A stretch of DNA of 50,032 nt from Planctomycetaceae bacterium. Its GTDB lineage: Bacteria; Planctomycetota; Planctomycetia; Planctomycetales; Planctomycetaceae. The position numbers and the translations under genes are program-made. The stretch is from the NCBI GenBank assembly GCA_021732845.1, contig JAKFUF010000208.1, positions 1 to 50,032 of the forward strand. Direction: 5' to 3'. Shown here piece after piece: positions 49,373 through 50,032 of the stretch. Positions within the stretch are counted from its first letter, which is position 1. Each line of letters begins with the position of its first letter. Under the pieces are notes generated by a model. It was not told where the DNA came from and made no database searches. It saw only the letters and a program-made list of their open reading frames with translations.

Positions 49373-49800
49373 TGTCACAATTTCTCCAGTTTTGCAGCGA
49401 CTGTCCGGTCGTTATTTCCGCTTGCTGTAGCGATTCCCGCGTGATGTGCGAACGCTGCGCCGCTGCTGCTCTCGACGCGGTCAACGCCGAACCCGATGAC
49501 GACGAATTTCTGGAGGACGATGAAGACGGGTTCGCCGATGGCGACGGTTCGCCCCTCGTGCCACCACTTCTCTCCGGGGACGGGGAGAGCCACGGTCAGT
49601 CATCATTCGCAGGCGGCTGGGATAAAGAACCGTCGCTGACGCTGAACGCGGAAGACACTGGTCCCCTGATTCCGCCGTCCTTGGACGAATTGATCCGCAA
49701 TGAAGACCGATCAAAAACCCAGCGGACAAGGGCACGACCCGCAGGCCATCCACAAAACGAAATGCTGGTGCCGCCGACGTTTGATTGGACCCGCGATTGA
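49369..49800 (+). CDS. Small Cys-rich, acidic protein with repeated (V/I)PP motifs
   Basis: A 143-residue protein whose ATG overlaps the stop of the recombinase relic. The N-terminus is Cys-rich (CSDCPVVISACCSDSRVMCERC), resembling a small zinc-binding module. Then comes an acidic stretch (EPDDDEFLEDDEDGFADGDG). Three similar short motifs follow: GSPLVPPLL, TGPLIPPSLDELI and EMLVPPTFDW. No family recognised. It may be a cargo gene of the degraded integrase locus, since it directly follows it. Confidence 0.6.
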   Translation: MMSQFLQFCSDCPVVISACCSDSRVMCERCAAAALDAVNAEPDDDEFLEDDEDGFADGDGSPLVPPLLSGDGESHGQSSFAGGWDKEPSLTLNAEDTGPLIPPSLDELIRNEDRSKTQRTRARPAGHPQNEMLVPPTFDWTRD

Positions 49801-49837
49801 GTGAGAGCGCGCCGCCGTTCACGGCGCGGCGAAAGCG

Positions 49838-49876
49838 CGGCAGGTACAGGTTTTCTCCAGAGGCCTGTACCTGCCG
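49838..49876. terminator. Strong hairpin after the small Cys-rich gene
   Basis: CGGCAGGTACAGG pairs with CCTGTACCTGCCG around a 13-base loop. A T-rich tract is weak, so it may be a terminator or a repeat-type palindrome. It lies 38 bases after the stop. Confidence 0.6.
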
Positions 49877-49932
49877 TCTCTCGTTTACACGGTTCGCCGA
49901 AGTCCGGGCGTACGTCGCTATTCGTGAATGTT

Positions 49933-50031
49933 TCAGGCGGAGGCCTCCTTGGTTTGCTTCGGCTGGGCGGCCCGGGGCGAGTAGGGCTGGGTCCCGGTGG
50001 CGTTTTCCATCTGCCGTCGCCAGTAGCCGTC
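49933..50031 (-). CDS. C-terminal end of an unidentified gene (5' end outside window)
   Basis: A minus-strand frame ends at a TGA (49933-49935) and runs off the window. The 32 visible residues read DGYWRRQMENATGTQPYSPR then AAQPKQTKEASA. Composition and the basic/Gln tail look coding. The function cannot be told. Confidence 0.5.
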   Translation of the reverse strand, partial: DGYWRRQMENATGTQPYSPRAAQPKQTKEASA

Positions 50032-50032
50032 C

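Overview
The window is a high-GC chromosomal segment from a planctomycete, most likely of the Planctomycetaceae type. The evidence is the protein families: a DUF1559 prepilin-like protein, DUF1587/1592/1588/1585 and DUF1549/DUF1553 cytochrome-type proteins, a very large beta-propeller/HEAT/CxxCH protein, and several planctomycete-style small lipoproteins. Most genes are ordinary core genes scattered on both strands with few long operons.

Layout. 0-10 kb: the end of a Gly/His-repeat TPR protein, a membrane-anchored tyrosine-type phosphatase, a DUF1592 cytochrome-like protein, a DUF1559 protein with a small lipoprotein, a Kelch protein and a Tat-exported FAD oxidoreductase. 10-19 kb: two intergenic hairpin repeats, the large HEAT/cytochrome protein, threonine synthase, a Fur regulator, a FlgM-like protein, a Cys-rich secreted protein and an ECF-like sigma factor. 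19-24.4 kb: an accessory region with a 5'-truncated beta-propeller gene, a 210-bp dispersed repeat, and eight small minus-strand genes interleaved with recognisable integron attC sites. No integrase gene is present, so this is a cassette cluster lacking an integrase (CALIN). One cassette encodes a Cas2-like fold, another an S1-like domain. 24.5-31 kb: a membrane protein with HflX, a WD40 relic, a PD-(D/E)XK nuclease-family gene with an internal 12-bp minisatellite and a downstream tandem duplication, and an orphan LutB. 31-38 kb: a lipoprotein, a large TPR protein resembling bpX-type ternary-system proteins, a second copy of the 210-bp repeat, and an HTH protein carrying a 58-residue tandem repeat, translationally coupled to kdsD. 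38-47.9 kb: an LptA/LptC-like giant protein next to kdsD, a threonine synthase paralogue, RibBA, a DUF1549/DUF1553 protein and GcvPA. 47.9-50 kb: a bidirectional terminator, tRNA-Arg(TCG), a decayed tyrosine recombinase and a small Cys-rich acidic protein.

Functional links. kdsD followed by the OstA/LptC-like gene fits lipopolysaccharide (Kdo) synthesis and export. Threonine synthase (two copies), RibBA and GcvPA are housekeeping metabolism. The CxxCH proteins fit the cytochrome-like enzymes expanded in planctomycetes. The accessory material clusters at three places: the cassette array, the nuclease/lutB junction, and the tRNA-Arg/recombinase locus. All assignments come from reading the sequence by eye; no database search was run.
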